Part shown: one piece after another, positions 55,199 to 64,000 of the stretch | Layout of the letters: each line of letters opens with the position of its first letter | Numbering within the stretch: the first letter of the stretch is position 1 | IMG/VR virus record: IMGVR_UViG_3300032722_000004 | Coordinates: 62,001 to 126,000 of that record | Reading direction: 5' to 3' (one strand) | DNA: 64,000 nt | From: a virus | The notes under the pieces: generated by a model | What the model saw: only the letters and a program-made list of their open reading frames with translations | What the model was told of the DNA's origin: nothing | Database searches by the model: none | Position numbers and translations under genes: made by a program

Positions 55199-56203
55199 TT
55201 AATGGTATCCTAATCTATATTCATCTAAAATAGAAAACAATCGGTCTTGTAATAGTGCTTTATATTCTCGCATATCTATTACTTGTTTTAATTCTTTACA
55301 ACATGGATGTTCGAATAGATAGTGTGCTGAACTGATAAAGCGGTCTTTGTCATTATCTACATCAACCGTACACCATTTTTTATAATATCCTGATTCTATC
55401 ACAACATCAATGAACTTAGTTAATTCTTTTGTACCCAAACCCAATGTATATAACACACTACTAGCTACAGTACCGAGTTGCGGAGCAATATTTAATGCAT
55501 CCACTCCTGTATTTTTACGTAACTTTACTTGGTCAACTGTAAGGTAGTCAGCGTTGTGTTCTTTGAACATGTAACCATTCTGATGTATTACATTTATCAG
55601 TTTTTGTGTTTGTTCTACATTGAACGTACCTACTTGAGTTTGTTTAGTCAAGCTTCCAGTCTGGGAAACAATATAACATATATTATTTTGCCAAGGCTTG
55701 ACATACTCTAGTTGCATATTCAACATGTTCAAGGTTTCTGTCGTATTACCAGTGTTGTCTTCGGTACCGAATTCAAACATAATTTTCGGATTCAATGCCA
55801 TAGCATAAGAAAACAACTTTTCTGCAACAGCACGTTGTTTGTCAGTCTCGACTCTGCTCACGTCAATATGAATTAGGTAGAATTTTGCATCGACATCAGC
55901 TTTGATCGTATTCATGCATCGTTCTATTACCGTTTCGAGGTCTAGATTTTTGTCTGCATCACTAAAGTAAGGTCCGCAGTGGTCTCTACACAGCAATATT
56001 CTATCTCGGTCATAATACTCACTATTGAATACTAGGTCAGATAGTTCTTTAGTGTTCATAGCATAGCCACTATCATAGTCTACTTGATTGCGACTAGCAA
56101 TAATCATTAGTGGATAGTCGTTCTGATGACTATAGCTGAGACATAGCTCAACTATTTCTTTGCTCATCGGACCTATACCTAAATTAAATCGTTTCAAGTC
56201 CAT
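55199..56203 (-). CDS. GatZ/KbaZ-like aldolase-family protein
   Basis: 334 residues. A-S-R-N-Q-V-D-Y-D-S-G-Y near 36-47 and L-L-C-R-D-H-C-G-P-Y near 70-79 match the NQV...GGY and GGDHLGPN blocks of the D-tagatose-bisphosphate aldolase subunit family (TIM barrel). F-E-F-G-T-E-D-N-T-G and E-H-N-A-D-Y-L follow. It probably makes or rearranges a sugar for the glycan cluster; actual substrate unknown. Confidence 0.72.
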   Translation of the reverse strand: MDLKRFNLGIGPMSKEIVELCLSYSHQNDYPLMIIASRNQVDYDSGYAMNTKELSDLVFNSEYYDRDRILLCRDHCGPYFSDADKNLDLETVIERCMNTIKADVDAKFYLIHIDVSRVETDKQRAVAEKLFSYAMALNPKIMFEFGTEDNTGNTTETLNMLNMQLEYVKPWQNNICYIVSQTGSLTKQTQVGTFNVEQTQKLINVIHQNGYMFKEHNADYLTVDQVKLRKNTGVDALNIAPQLGTVASSVLYTLGLGTKELTKFIDVVIESGYYKKWCTVDVDNDKDRFISSAHYLFEHPCCKELKQVIDMREYKALLQDRLFSILDEYRLGYH

Positions 56204-56223
56204 CGATCATTCTTTCATATAGA

Positions 56224-56715
56224 TTATAGTTGGCGCCACCACCAACCTTTGATCATCTTTTCAATATATAAACATGCATCAAGAACTGCGCCGCTAGCAG
56301 CATCACTCGGTGTCACATACTTAGCACTAGTTCTCGCTTCAATTCTAGCACTCTTAGGTGCGATGCCTAGAGCTACTTTTTTTAATATAACAGCATCATG
56401 ATATCCATCTGCGATATATGCGGTTGTGTTGAAATTACAATTTTCTATAAACCATTCTAGTCTAGATTCTTCCGGAACTAAGACTAACTGATCATCCCGA
56501 TACTTCCAATCAGTGACAATTCTTGCGTAAGTGATGTCAAATCCAGTCTTATCCGCAGTAATAAAAGTGATATCATTTATATACTTACTGATCAGCTTGA
56601 GACCATCTCTGTCATGCGGTCCGAAAACTTTAAAAGTTTTGCCTAAATTGTTGTACAGCATGTGTCCGGATGTTAATACACCATCAACATCGATAATGAG
56701 TTTATCTATAATCAT
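56224..56715 (-). CDS. KdsC-like HAD phosphatase
   Basis: 163 residues from the ATG at 56715. D-V-D-G-V-L-T at 8-14 (HAD motif I, as in KDO-8-phosphate phosphatase and related enzymes), H-D-R-D-G-L-K near 33, F-I-T-A-D-K (motif II) and I-A-D-G-Y-H-D-A (motif IV) near 101-108, then G-I-A-P-K-S-A near 119. Removes phosphate from a nonulosonate or KDO-type sugar. Overlaps the AroE-like gene. Confidence 0.85.
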   Translation of the reverse strand: MIIDKLIIDVDGVLTSGHMLYNNLGKTFKVFGPHDRDGLKLISKYINDITFITADKTGFDITYARIVTDWKYRDDQLVLVPEESRLEWFIENCNFNTTAYIADGYHDAVILKKVALGIAPKSARIEARTSAKYVTPSDAASGAVLDACLYIEKMIKGWWWRQL

Positions 56716-57439
56716 TTCCTGTAGCCTCGTTAAATTGATCAATCGTGATATGCATACCAGTATATATCTCAAACTGCTTTAGAAATTGATGGGCATAAAA
56801 ACTCAGACCACTTATATACTTTACTTGACTCTGCAAACTTTGTTCATATAAAATAGTTTTACGTAGTGCTAGATCAATTACGCATCTTGTTTTATCAGGA
56901 ACTGATAGCAATGGTGATGCCTCTTCACTCGTCCCTAAACTAGTACAATTGATTATAATGTCAGCCGGTTCATGTCTGTCATGCCAGTTGTTGTTTTTTC
57001 TGCTATACATATTGACATTCATATAATCGTTTTCGATGAGATAATGATAGAACATCTGTCCTATCGATCCGTCACCTAGTATCAAAATCTTATCATCGAT
57101 TGAAATCTCAGATATGATACCCATCAATCCGTATATGTCACAATTGTAGCCAACGGTATGTCCATTATTCACAGCTATGGTATTGCAAATACCATACTTA
57201 TGTGCTAGACTATCTAGATTATCACACAGATAAGTTACAGTGTTCTTATATGGCATACTCACGCTAATACCATATGTAGTATGATCGCTTGTTAAGTGCT
57301 TGAAAGTATCTTCGAACTCGTTTGGATTACAAGCTAAAGCCGTATAGGTTGCGTCAATGCCAAACTTATCAAAAAACAAATTGTAGTAATAAGTTCCGGT
57401 TTTGCCAGGATATTGACTTAGACTATAAAACTGCTTCAT
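56702..57439 (-). CDS. shikimate dehydrogenase (AroE)-like protein
   Basis: 245 residues from the ATG at 57439; an ATG at 57460 would add seven and overlap the previous gene more. S-M-P-Y-K near 62-66 (catalytic Lys), N-T-I-A-V near 86, G-Y-N-C-D-I-Y-G near 97-104 (substrate Asp), L-G-D-G-S-I-G-Q near 120 (NADP loop), N-C-T-S-L-G near 162. AroE usually reduces dehydroshikimate; in a phage sugar cluster it may act on a related polyol or quinate-like precursor. Confidence 0.78.
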   Translation of the reverse strand: MKQFYSLSQYPGKTGTYYYNLFFDKFGIDATYTALACNPNEFEDTFKHLTSDHTTYGISVSMPYKNTVTYLCDNLDSLAHKYGICNTIAVNNGHTVGYNCDIYGLMGIISEISIDDKILILGDGSIGQMFYHYLIENDYMNVNMYSRKNNNWHDRHEPADIIINCTSLGTSEEASPLLSVPDKTRCVIDLALRKTILYEQSLQSQVKYISGLSFYAHQFLKQFEIYTGMHITIDQFNEATGNDYR

Positions 57440-58982
57440 TGCTAGAGTATTTAGTTTCATACTCTTGGAACAATTTTATACCTAAGTACCAGAGAAATTT
57501 GTCGAAGGGACTAGTATGTAATGGAGACATATTCCAAAATATAATAGGAATCAATAATTCCACTTTCTTCCACTCTAACTGTTTTTCATTCACAAACTTT
57601 TTTAATAGGGTGAAATACTGTTCGTGGTTATCTATATAAGGAATCTCTAAAGTAACATGATTGTTTTTAATATCAACCTTGAAGTTGTTCTCTTTGATCT
57701 TACTATAATTTATGATGAATCCGCCGGCGAGTTTTGCTAAGTCATAATATATGTCGCCGGTGTTGGTATTACCTGCAAAATCAGGGCGCCAATCGATGAG
57801 CTTGAAGTCTTTACCTATTACGATATTATCAAACTGCAAATCACCGTGTATATAAGATGCTTGCACTGTCTCAGTAAGATAAGAATAGTCGATGTTGTTT
57901 AGGTAATATGCATAGTCCTTTACGTCAACACCGTTAATACTGCTAACCTTTTCTTGTGTGTTATACTTGGTCAAGTATTTTTCGATCCTACCTAATGTCT
58001 TATTTTTATAAAATTCTATGCATTCATCTTTGATGTCAACATCAGCCCGGTGCCAGACATTATTGTCTAACCAATTCAATAGACTATTGAAATGCTCAAC
58101 ATCATTGTGTTGGTATAATGTTTTTCCTGAATACCAATCGTATGCTAGATAGTTGCCAACAATCTTGCAATTGTCGGGATATATTCCATCATGATCTAGC
58201 GTTCGTTTATATTTGTTCTCAGTGATAGTTTTATTCGCCCACCATTTGATAACTTTAGAATCGGTTATGTAGGTGATCTCATCTTCTTTACTAAAGTCAA
58301 ATTTTTGGCTGCTATTAACTGCATTCGCATAACTCTCTATATTGCCAAAATCGATCCAACTGTCTAGGTTAACAATAGACTCACCTTTTTCTATAACAAA
58401 GATAAACTCATTATTGTTTAGTTCGGTTAACCGGGTGATGAAATCTACATGATCACCTAGATACATCACGCCAGTAAAAGCAACATAATCAGCAGGGCAG
58501 TGTTCTTTAAACACCATATCAGTGATCGTCAAGTTGTCTAATTTGAACATAGTGTATAGGTCAGATAAATCTTCACTTACCTGTTTAGTGAAATAGTAGT
58601 TTTTACTTGTATCTTTGATCTCTGATATCAAGTCTGTATCGAAATAAGTGTCACACGGTATGTACCAGAATGGTTTATCTAATAGGTTAGTACATTTTTT
58701 CAGTGTGTAGGCAGTACCACTCCGACTAGAGGTATAGTCATCGATATCAACAAATGTGATATTTACATCATCATGTGCTACTGTGCAATAGTCTTTAACC
58801 TGCTGGCTCAGATAACCAACAGGAATGATGAAGTGCGTGTCTTTGGGAAACTGATCTATTATGTGTGATAGAAACGGTTTATTCTTGTAGGGCAACAGTG
58901 CTTTGTTTAGATTCTTAGTCAGATTGCCCATCCTAGAGCCTATACCGGCTGTAGGTATAACTACTGTGTTAACGGTGCTCAT
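57423..58982 (-). CDS. sugar nucleotidyltransferase fused to APH-like kinase
   Basis: 519 residues from the ATG at 58982 (11 fewer than the longest frame). The N-terminal half is a NTP-transferase: V-I-P-T-A-G-I-G-S-R-M-G at 7-18 then N-K-A-L-L-P, and W-Y-I-P-C-D-T-Y-F-D. The C-terminal half has the aminoglycoside/choline-kinase signature Y-I-H-G-D-L-Q-F-D-N-I-V near 370-381 and L-I-D-W-R-P-D-F near 386-393. Such a kinase/nucleotidyltransferase fusion could phosphorylate and then activate one small molecule, as in choline or polyol activation. Substrate unknown. Confidence 0.85.
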   Translation of the reverse strand: MSTVNTVVIPTAGIGSRMGNLTKNLNKALLPYKNKPFLSHIIDQFPKDTHFIIPVGYLSQQVKDYCTVAHDDVNITFVDIDDYTSSRSGTAYTLKKCTNLLDKPFWYIPCDTYFDTDLISEIKDTSKNYYFTKQVSEDLSDLYTMFKLDNLTITDMVFKEHCPADYVAFTGVMYLGDHVDFITRLTELNNNEFIFVIEKGESIVNLDSWIDFGNIESYANAVNSSQKFDFSKEDEITYITDSKVIKWWANKTITENKYKRTLDHDGIYPDNCKIVGNYLAYDWYSGKTLYQHNDVEHFNSLLNWLDNNVWHRADVDIKDECIEFYKNKTLGRIEKYLTKYNTQEKVSSINGVDVKDYAYYLNNIDYSYLTETVQASYIHGDLQFDNIVIGKDFKLIDWRPDFAGNTNTGDIYYDLAKLAGGFIINYSKIKENNFKVDIKNNHVTLEIPYIDNHEQYFTLLKKFVNEKQLEWKKVELLIPIIFWNMSPLHTSPFDKFLWYLGIKLFQEYETKYSSNEAVL

Positions 58983-59418
58983 GCTGTATTCTACCGTGCG
59001 TTCTATTTTGATCATCCTGAAGCCTTATCACATCATCAAGTTCTGTTGTACTTGCTTCAAAGAATTCAAGGTCTGTAATAGCAACGACACGGTGAACATA
59101 GCCCGGATGAACGTCGAATGATACTCCAGGTTCAAGTCGAATGATATCAAACGTTGATTCGTATTCAGAAACTTCTTCTGCGGTCATCGGGTTAGATAGA
59201 AAATGTTCTACATCAAATTTTTCTTTGCTTATGTACAATGTTCCTGTACCGGAAAAAACATAGTTGGTTTCGAATTTTTGTTGATGTACTTGCAAGCTTG
59301 TTCTATTGCCAGCCTTGAAGAATATACGCTTTAGTGCATATGGTGTCCTGACACCATCTGCTATCCAGACTTCATGACCCCAGTGCTTGACTACAGTTTT
59401 GATTTCATTTATACTCAT
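58969..59418 (-). CDS. cupin, mannose-6-phosphate isomerase type II-like
   Basis: 149 residues. W-G-H-E-V-W near 13, F-F-K-A-G-N-R-T-S-L-Q-V-H near 33-45, G-T-G-T-L-Y-I and L-E-P-G-V-S-F-D-V-H-P-G-Y-V-H-R near 95-110: the two cupin motifs with metal-binding His/Glu. Probably isomerises or epimerises a sugar phosphate or nucleotide sugar in the same pathway; overlaps the nucleotidyltransferase gene. Confidence 0.85.
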   Translation of the reverse strand: MSINEIKTVVKHWGHEVWIADGVRTPYALKRIFFKAGNRTSLQVHQQKFETNYVFSGTGTLYISKEKFDVEHFLSNPMTAEEVSEYESTFDIIRLEPGVSFDVHPGYVHRVVAITDLEFFEASTTELDDVIRLQDDQNRTHGRIQHEHR

Positions 59419-59419
59419 G

Positions 59420-60301
59420 TCAAATATTTAGTAACTCATGATCTTGTATGTATTTTAATAATTCATCAGCCCAAACAGTATGACCTAGTTCATTTGGATG
59501 CCAGCCAGTATATCCAGCTTCTCCGCAGTTTTCATCTACATATGTCTTGAATGAATTATTAGTGATGTCTTTGTTATAGTACCTAATACTATCTATCGTT
59601 TTCCATATAGTGTTATAGTTTATTTTATGAATGATACGGACATCATCATCTGATATACTGATATTACCTAAACCTAAAGAGTTTATCTGTTCTTCAACAT
59701 TGATGTCTTGCCACTGATCGATATTAATCTGATTCAATCTATAAAAAGCATTGAAGTTTAAGAATCTGATTTTATTCGTTAGGCAAAAATTCTGGAAGTT
59801 CAATATTGTAGTAATATACCTAGTAATGTATTCTTCAGGATTCCAAAAATTCAATACATATGTTTTAGTAAGATTGGCTAATGGTTTTTGTTTATGATCA
59901 GTCATGTGCGGATTGAGCCTAAACTTGTAGCTTTCTTTGTCATCATCACTCTTGTACCAAAAATCTCTGCGTTCCGGCGTAGTCCAACCTACTATGATAA
60001 ACAGACGATCCGGGTTTATACCTTGGTTTAGTAGGTGCAAAACATATTCTTGCGTCCTAGCTAAGATACTAGCATTATCATCTCCGGGTTCAGCTAGGTT
60101 TATCACACGACATCTCAATAGTTCTGCTAGCTTAGTTGGCCATATCCGCGGTAATCTATAACTATCATTCTTAGGAAGATAGTCGATAGTAGTCAGATGA
60201 TTACCTGGATGTTTTTGTACTAAAGCAGGATCTACTATCTCACACCCGAACGTCCAGCTATCACCGTTCGTTATCAAAATCAATTCATCAGGTGTAGCCA
60301 T
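59420..60301 (-). CDS. SGNH-hydrolase-like protein 1
   Basis: 293 residues. N-G-D-S-W-T-F-G at 12-19 is block I (GDS), N-L-A-E-P-G-D-D-N near 68-76 is block II, V-G-W-T-T-P-E near 105 takes the place of GxND, and G-W-H-P-N-E-L-G-H near 268-276 is the DxxH-like block V. Likely esterase or acyltransferase acting on glycans. First of three related genes in a row. Confidence 0.78.
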   Translation of the reverse strand: MATPDELILITNGDSWTFGCEIVDPALVQKHPGNHLTTIDYLPKNDSYRLPRIWPTKLAELLRCRVINLAEPGDDNASILARTQEYVLHLLNQGINPDRLFIIVGWTTPERRDFWYKSDDDKESYKFRLNPHMTDHKQKPLANLTKTYVLNFWNPEEYITRYITTILNFQNFCLTNKIRFLNFNAFYRLNQINIDQWQDINVEEQINSLGLGNISISDDDVRIIHKINYNTIWKTIDSIRYYNKDITNNSFKTYVDENCGEAGYTGWHPNELGHTVWADELLKYIQDHELLNI

Positions 60302-61091
60302 TCTCTAATAACCTTTCAATTATCAACTGTGCAGTATATTCATGTGCTGGATAATCTGCATGCTGACTTCCTATAGTATCAGGATATTGTAGAGTCAGCT
60401 CTCCCCAATTATGATGTATCAAATCTTTTTTAGGTATCAGATCATCGAACTTATCGTCACTTGCAAGCACTAAGCAATGTATATCACTGTTTGTTATTCT
60501 AGTGTATGCAGACAGTATCAACCCTCTATCATAATCAGATTTGATATTATTGTTAGACCAAACAGTTAGATAATGTTCTAATAACATTTTTAGTTTTTCA
60601 GGTGATTGTGAATGTAGACGTTGGTAATAATCGCTAGGCATTTTCTTTTGTTTTTCTAATGTCTGTAGATAATCAGGTATCGCCCCGACCTGCTCAGTGA
60701 GCAACTTTGGATTATAGCTTGCATCATCTTTTAGATAAAAATCTAACGGTCGATCATGATGCGGTTGTGCATGATGATGCGGCGGATACTGATGGTAGTT
60801 CAAATGTGATAGGTCTAATGTTATATGCTTTTGAAATTCGTCTTCTAACCATTCGATCCTATCATAACTAGTTACACATAAAATAACGCACTTTGGTTTG
60901 GACAGCATCTTACTAGCATATACACCTTGGAGGAATACTGCATAATTAGACGCACTGCCCCTAGCTAATACGACCAAATCATATTCTAACTTATCTGCGA
61001 CAAGTTGACCATACCGTTGTTTTTCCATATCAACTAGTCCAATGCCGACATTGAAACTATCACCGCACACCACGATCTTTTCTTTATTCAT
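60288..61091 (-). CDS. SGNH-hydrolase-like protein 2
   Basis: 267 residues. V-C-G-D-S-F-N-V-G at 8-16, A-R-G-S-A-S-N near 43, V-T-S-Y-D-R near 75 and D-Y-P-A-H near 249-253. Same fold as the neighbours but diverged. Overlaps both. Confidence 0.72.
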   Translation of the reverse strand: MNKEKIVVCGDSFNVGIGLVDMEKQRYGQLVADKLEYDLVVLARGSASNYAVFLQGVYASKMLSKPKCVILCVTSYDRIEWLEDEFQKHITLDLSHLNYHQYPPHHHAQPHHDRPLDFYLKDDASYNPKLLTEQVGAIPDYLQTLEKQKKMPSDYYQRLHSQSPEKLKMLLEHYLTVWSNNNIKSDYDRGLILSAYTRITNSDIHCLVLASDDKFDDLIPKKDLIHHNWGELTLQYPDTIGSQHADYPAHEYTAQLIIERLLENGYT

Positions 61092-61878
61092 AGATGTTAT
61101 TAAACTCCTGATATAAATGCTCTGCCCATCTTCTGTGACCTTCTATCATAGTATGATGATCAGCAGCCATTGGAATTTGATTAGCTACGCAAAAAAGACT
61201 CATCACATTTAATGATTCATCACATGAACGTGTATTCAGAATGCATGGTTTCTGCAATACTGAAATTTCTTGTTCAAATTGTTTTGATATATTAATTTTT
61301 TTATATTCCGGTAACCATACTGTTCGCCACGGCAGACTACTAAAAAACAAGTACTTTACACCTAAGTTTTCTAATAGATTTTTCATAATATACATTTCTT
61401 GAAAAAATCTGATGTAATTGGCACGAAGTGAATATACATTCAAAATATAGTCTTTCTGCCAGTCATCAATAAGTTTTAAATAATCATTACTAAAGTCAGG
61501 TCTAAAGAGTACATCATGCGAACTTACCGGCTGCGTAGCATTAAACATACACCACCCCTCTTTCTGTCCTTCGTGTAAATAGACTTCACTCCTATCTACA
61601 GTTGTCCAGCCTAACATAACTACTAATGAACTATATTTTTCTTTAGGATACTTTCGTAGAAAGTCACATGTAGTTCTAACCATACGTGCATTGCTTCCTG
61701 CACCAAGAGCTTCATTTATATGATCAACTCCAAACTTTTCTGCGACTACCGACGGCCAGGCACATTTCAAAAAATAGTTCCATCTTTCTATTAATGGTAT
61801 GTTTGATAAGCTCGGATCATCATCGATACCGTTTCCTGCTGTCCAGCTACATCCGTTAGCATATAAAAAATCAATCAT
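61084..61878 (-). CDS. SGNH-hydrolase-like protein 3
   Basis: 264 residues. A-N-G-C-S-W-T-A-G at 7-15 (Cys precedes Ser, as in several phage members), A-L-G-A-G-S-N near 58, L-G-W-T-T-V-D-R near 89 and M-I-E-G-H-R-R-W near 244-251. Shares L-G-W-T-T/V-G-W-T-T with protein 1. Overlaps both neighbours. Confidence 0.75.
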   Translation of the reverse strand: MIDFLYANGCSWTAGNGIDDDPSLSNIPLIERWNYFLKCAWPSVVAEKFGVDHINEALGAGSNARMVRTTCDFLRKYPKEKYSSLVVMLGWTTVDRSEVYLHEGQKEGWCMFNATQPVSSHDVLFRPDFSNDYLKLIDDWQKDYILNVYSLRANYIRFFQEMYIMKNLLENLGVKYLFFSSLPWRTVWLPEYKKINISKQFEQEISVLQKPCILNTRSCDESLNVMSLFCVANQIPMAADHHTMIEGHRRWAEHLYQEFNNIYE

Positions 61879-62699
61879 CTTATTGTTCCGTATAATTTAT
61901 TCTCATTGTTATCCCGAAAAACCTTATATATTTCTTCTTCTGATATAGAACTATAATGTATTAAATCATTCATAAAACACTCACGAAAATTTGTCATAGG
62001 ATCAAACATATAAGACTCATAACGATATATCGTGTAACAAACTAAATTAGTTTTGCTCAATGGTTGATTTATAATTCCCCTATTTTGTAAAAATCTGTTT
62101 AATGCAGCAGATGAATCATGCACTGAGTGTCCAGGCTCTTTGACCAGATCAATCATAATATCAGCAACATTGCTGTTTGTAACCCAAAAAACATCAGCTA
62201 ATATATTATCACAGTGCGGGTCACTATAAATCGTCGATTTGGATAAGTCTATGTTAGATAGCTCACTTCCAAAGTTTTTAGCTGTAGGAAATATAACATC
62301 AGGACGGATCTTTATGACTACATCATATTTAAAATTGTTCTCTATCTCGTACTGCCTTTAAAGCTCAAAGCTTCTACAAAGAGTATGCCATACTATAGGA
62401 AATTGGTTATTAGTCATATGACTATTCATGAACTCTGAATAACTATCTACTTTGTATCTTATCGGATTATATAATTCGATAAATTTCTGTAATTTTTCTT
62501 GAGATAAGGCTTCATCCGGGCGTTGAATAAATCGAATATTATTCCAATGTGTTCTAGCAAACGGTTTATTAGTTTCATAATCCCAGGTGTGCAGGAAAAA
62601 ATCACAATCCGGCAGCATATCTCCTAAGTAACGGGTGATGTTAACATAACAGTTTATCCCTGTTCTGATCAATCCACTGAAACACACAGCAATCTTCAT
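61875..62699 (-). pseudogene. glycosyltransferase-like gene with in-frame stop
   Basis: One frame from the ATG at 62699 to 61875, broken by a TAA at 62360-62358. Before it: M-K-I-A-V-C-F-S-G-L-I-R-T-G and W-H-T-L-C-R-S-F-E-L. After it: R-Q-Y-E-I-E-N-N-F-K-Y-D-V-V-I-K-I-R-P-D, which aligns with L-K-R-Q-Y-E-I-E-H-N-F-E-Y-D-V-V-F-R-M-R-T-D in the paralogue at the window end. The TAA stands where the paralogue has Lys. It may be a recent nonsense mutation, a sequencing error or a read-through site. An internal ATG at 62156 could express the C-terminal 93 residues. Confidence 0.75.
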
Positions 62700-63562
62700 C
62701 TGAATAGATTTCTTTCTACTTGTAGTATTGCATCTGCGTCTTGCGGTAAACTATACAATTCTGCTGCCTTTTTCCTAAATATATAAGTGTTAAATATTAG
62801 GTTTGTTTCTTGTACTCTTATATTCTTTAGCATAAGCCATTTATATAAGCAGACATTATATCCGCATATTTTTATATAAGGATCATTCCAGTTAGCATCT
62901 AATAATTCCCAGAATTTACCTGTACTATAGTATCTATAAAAATCACAAACAGTATTCATCACCCTACTTGAACCGAAGAATAACACATCAGTAAAATGAT
63001 TCTGCCAATATTCCATCGGGAATGTATTTGTCGAACCATATATTGCAGTTGGTTCTATTCTACCTGGTAAGTAATCCTCAAACTTTGTACCCGGTGTATA
63101 ATAACTATCATGCCTTGCTCTGACAACTAGATCAAAACGCATGTCATTTTCTATTTCATACATAGTTTTGAGCCAGTTAGCCTGCATGATACTGTAGCTC
63201 ATGTGAACGTATACTGTAGGTTTAGCTAGGTTAGCTGCTACTTTCATACCAAAAGTACATTCATCAAAACTTAATACGCTTGGTATCGGAGTGACATCGA
63301 TTACAGTTTTATCTTCGATCAATAATTTTTCGTAGTTTATAGCTGATATCATATTCTGGTATAGCTCGTCCTTAGGATAAGATTCACATTTCTCTATACC
63401 ATAAAATCTATGTTCTTTCGTGTATTCACTGTCTGTCCACGTGTGTCCAAAAAACTTTATGTCATGGATATCACTCTTGAAAAATTCAAGTATATTCTCG
63501 CTACAATGGTTCCATGTGCGAGGCTCTCCGCTCAGACACACTGCTATTTTATATGACTTCAT
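62696..63562 (-). CDS. glycosyltransferase-like protein, paralogue 2
   Basis: 288 residues. Y-K-I-A-V-C-L-S-G-E-P-R-T-W at 4-17 and M-Y-E-I-E-N-D-M-R-F-D-L-V-V-R-A-R-H-D-S near 145-164 are blocks shared with both neighbours. The R-x-R-x-D motif resembles the metal-binding Asp region of GT-A glycosyltransferases. Probably transfers sugars for the phage-specified glycan. Overlaps both neighbours. Confidence 0.72.
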   Translation of the reverse strand: MKSYKIAVCLSGEPRTWNHCSENILEFFKSDIHDIKFFGHTWTDSEYTKEHRFYGIEKCESYPKDELYQNMISAINYEKLLIEDKTVIDVTPIPSVLSFDECTFGMKVAANLAKPTVYVHMSYSIMQANWLKTMYEIENDMRFDLVVRARHDSYYTPGTKFEDYLPGRIEPTAIYGSTNTFPMEYWQNHFTDVLFFGSSRVMNTVCDFYRYYSTGKFWELLDANWNDPYIKICGYNVCLYKWLMLKNIRVQETNLIFNTYIFRKKAAELYSLPQDADAILQVERNLFR

Positions 63563-64000
63563 ATGATGCTAACTCTTTCTTGATATCAAGATATTCTTGG
63601 CTTCTCAATATCTTTATACTCTGAGGACAACTGACGTTTTTTATTCCACTAGCACATAAAAAAGGATATAGTGCAACTTCCGGCGCCGGCGGGGGACATT
63701 GTATGTGCGGGGGCACCACATGATTACTATCGATAAACTGCAATGAATGAATAAATTCTGCTGCTTGGTCATACGTATAGCTATCAGCAAAATGAAACGT
63801 GTCACCGATCATAAATGATTCTACATTATCCACGTATCCGTTGCTCTTAGAATATAAACAGTTGGGACGAACTTCACGGGGCATGTTTAGATTTTCCATG
63901 AAGTATAGATCAGTCCGCATCCTAAACACAACATCATATTCGAAGTTGTGTTCGATCTCATATTGTCGTTTTAGATTAGCAGCATAATATATACTATAAT
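63549..64000 (-). CDS. glycosyltransferase-like protein, paralogue 3, 5' end beyond window
   Basis: Open to the window edge; about 150 codons visible. A-A-N-L-K-R-Q-Y-E-I-E-H-N-F-E-Y-D-V-V-F-R-M-R-T-D is the shared motif, followed by L-Y-S-K-S-N-G-Y-V-D-N-V-E-S-F-M-I-G-D and a C-terminal cap. Overlaps paralogue 2 by 14 bases. Confidence 0.75.
   Translation of the reverse strand, partial: YSIYYAANLKRQYEIEHNFEYDVVFRMRTDLYFMENLNMPREVRPNCLYSKSNGYVDNVESFMIGDTFHFADSYTYDQAAEFIHSLQFIDSNHVVPPHIQCPPPAPEVALYPFLCASGIKNVSCPQSIKILRSQEYLDIKKELASYEVI

Overview
The window is part of a large T4-type (Tevenvirinae-like) myovirus genome, AT-rich and almost entirely coded on the minus strand, so transcription runs from high to low coordinates. 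Diagnostic genes are the gp17-type large terminase, gp41 helicase, gp61 primase, gp32 ssDNA-binding protein, UvsX, UvsY and UvsW, a probable gp62 clamp-loader subunit, thymidylate synthase/DHFR, a polynucleotide kinase/RNA ligase pair, an Rz/Rz1-type spanin pair and many T4-type late promoters (NNTAAATA). The spanins imply a Gram-negative host. A circularly permuted two-piece tmRNA gene, a BPSL0761-like protein and an exported DUF6152-like protein look proteobacterial; together they suggest a beta- or alphaproteobacterial host (inference).

Layout by coordinate: 1-8 kb, tail fibre and virion-type genes with late promoters; 8-10.4 kb, helicase and primase; 10.4-18.4 kb, a structural gene, peptide deformylase, a MazG-like protein, an HNH homing endonuclease, a DnaE-like mini-protein coupled to a DEDD exonuclease, a run of small proteins ending in W-F-x-L-R-W, and the gp62 candidate; 18.4-21.2 kb, a uvsW gene fractured by a split intein with a homing endonuclease between the halves; 21.3-30.3 kb, an AAA ATPase, RNA repair genes, UvsY-UvsX and gp32; 30.3-37.5 kb, structural genes, terminase and spanins; 37.5-42.6 kb, sugar genes, ThyA and DHFR; 42.7-46.8 kb, an HNH endonuclease and a MoxR/VWA-metallopeptidase module; 46.8-49.9 kb, late virion-type proteins and an exported host-like protein; 49.9-50.3 kb, tmRNA; 50.3-64 kb, a six-repeat glycosyltransferase-like protein, another HNH endonuclease and a surface-glycan cluster (carbamoyltransferase, aldolase-like, KdsC-like, AroE-like, nucleotidyltransferase-kinase, cupin, three SGNH proteins, three glycosyltransferase-like paralogues).

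The most unusual points are: (1) uvsW interrupted at its DECH box by a split intein; (2) a 193-residue protein carrying the catalytic aspartates and other motifs of bacterial Pol III alpha (C-family), in one overlapping unit with a 3'-5' exonuclease; (3) a phage-borne permuted tmRNA; (4) late promoters embedded in hairpins that would block translation of read-through mRNA but not of mRNA started at the late promoter, including all three free-standing HNH endonuclease genes; (5) early and late promoters placed so that transcription should start at, or within a base of, the ATG, implying leaderless mRNAs. Two genes look frameshifted and one glycosyltransferase-like gene has an in-frame stop.
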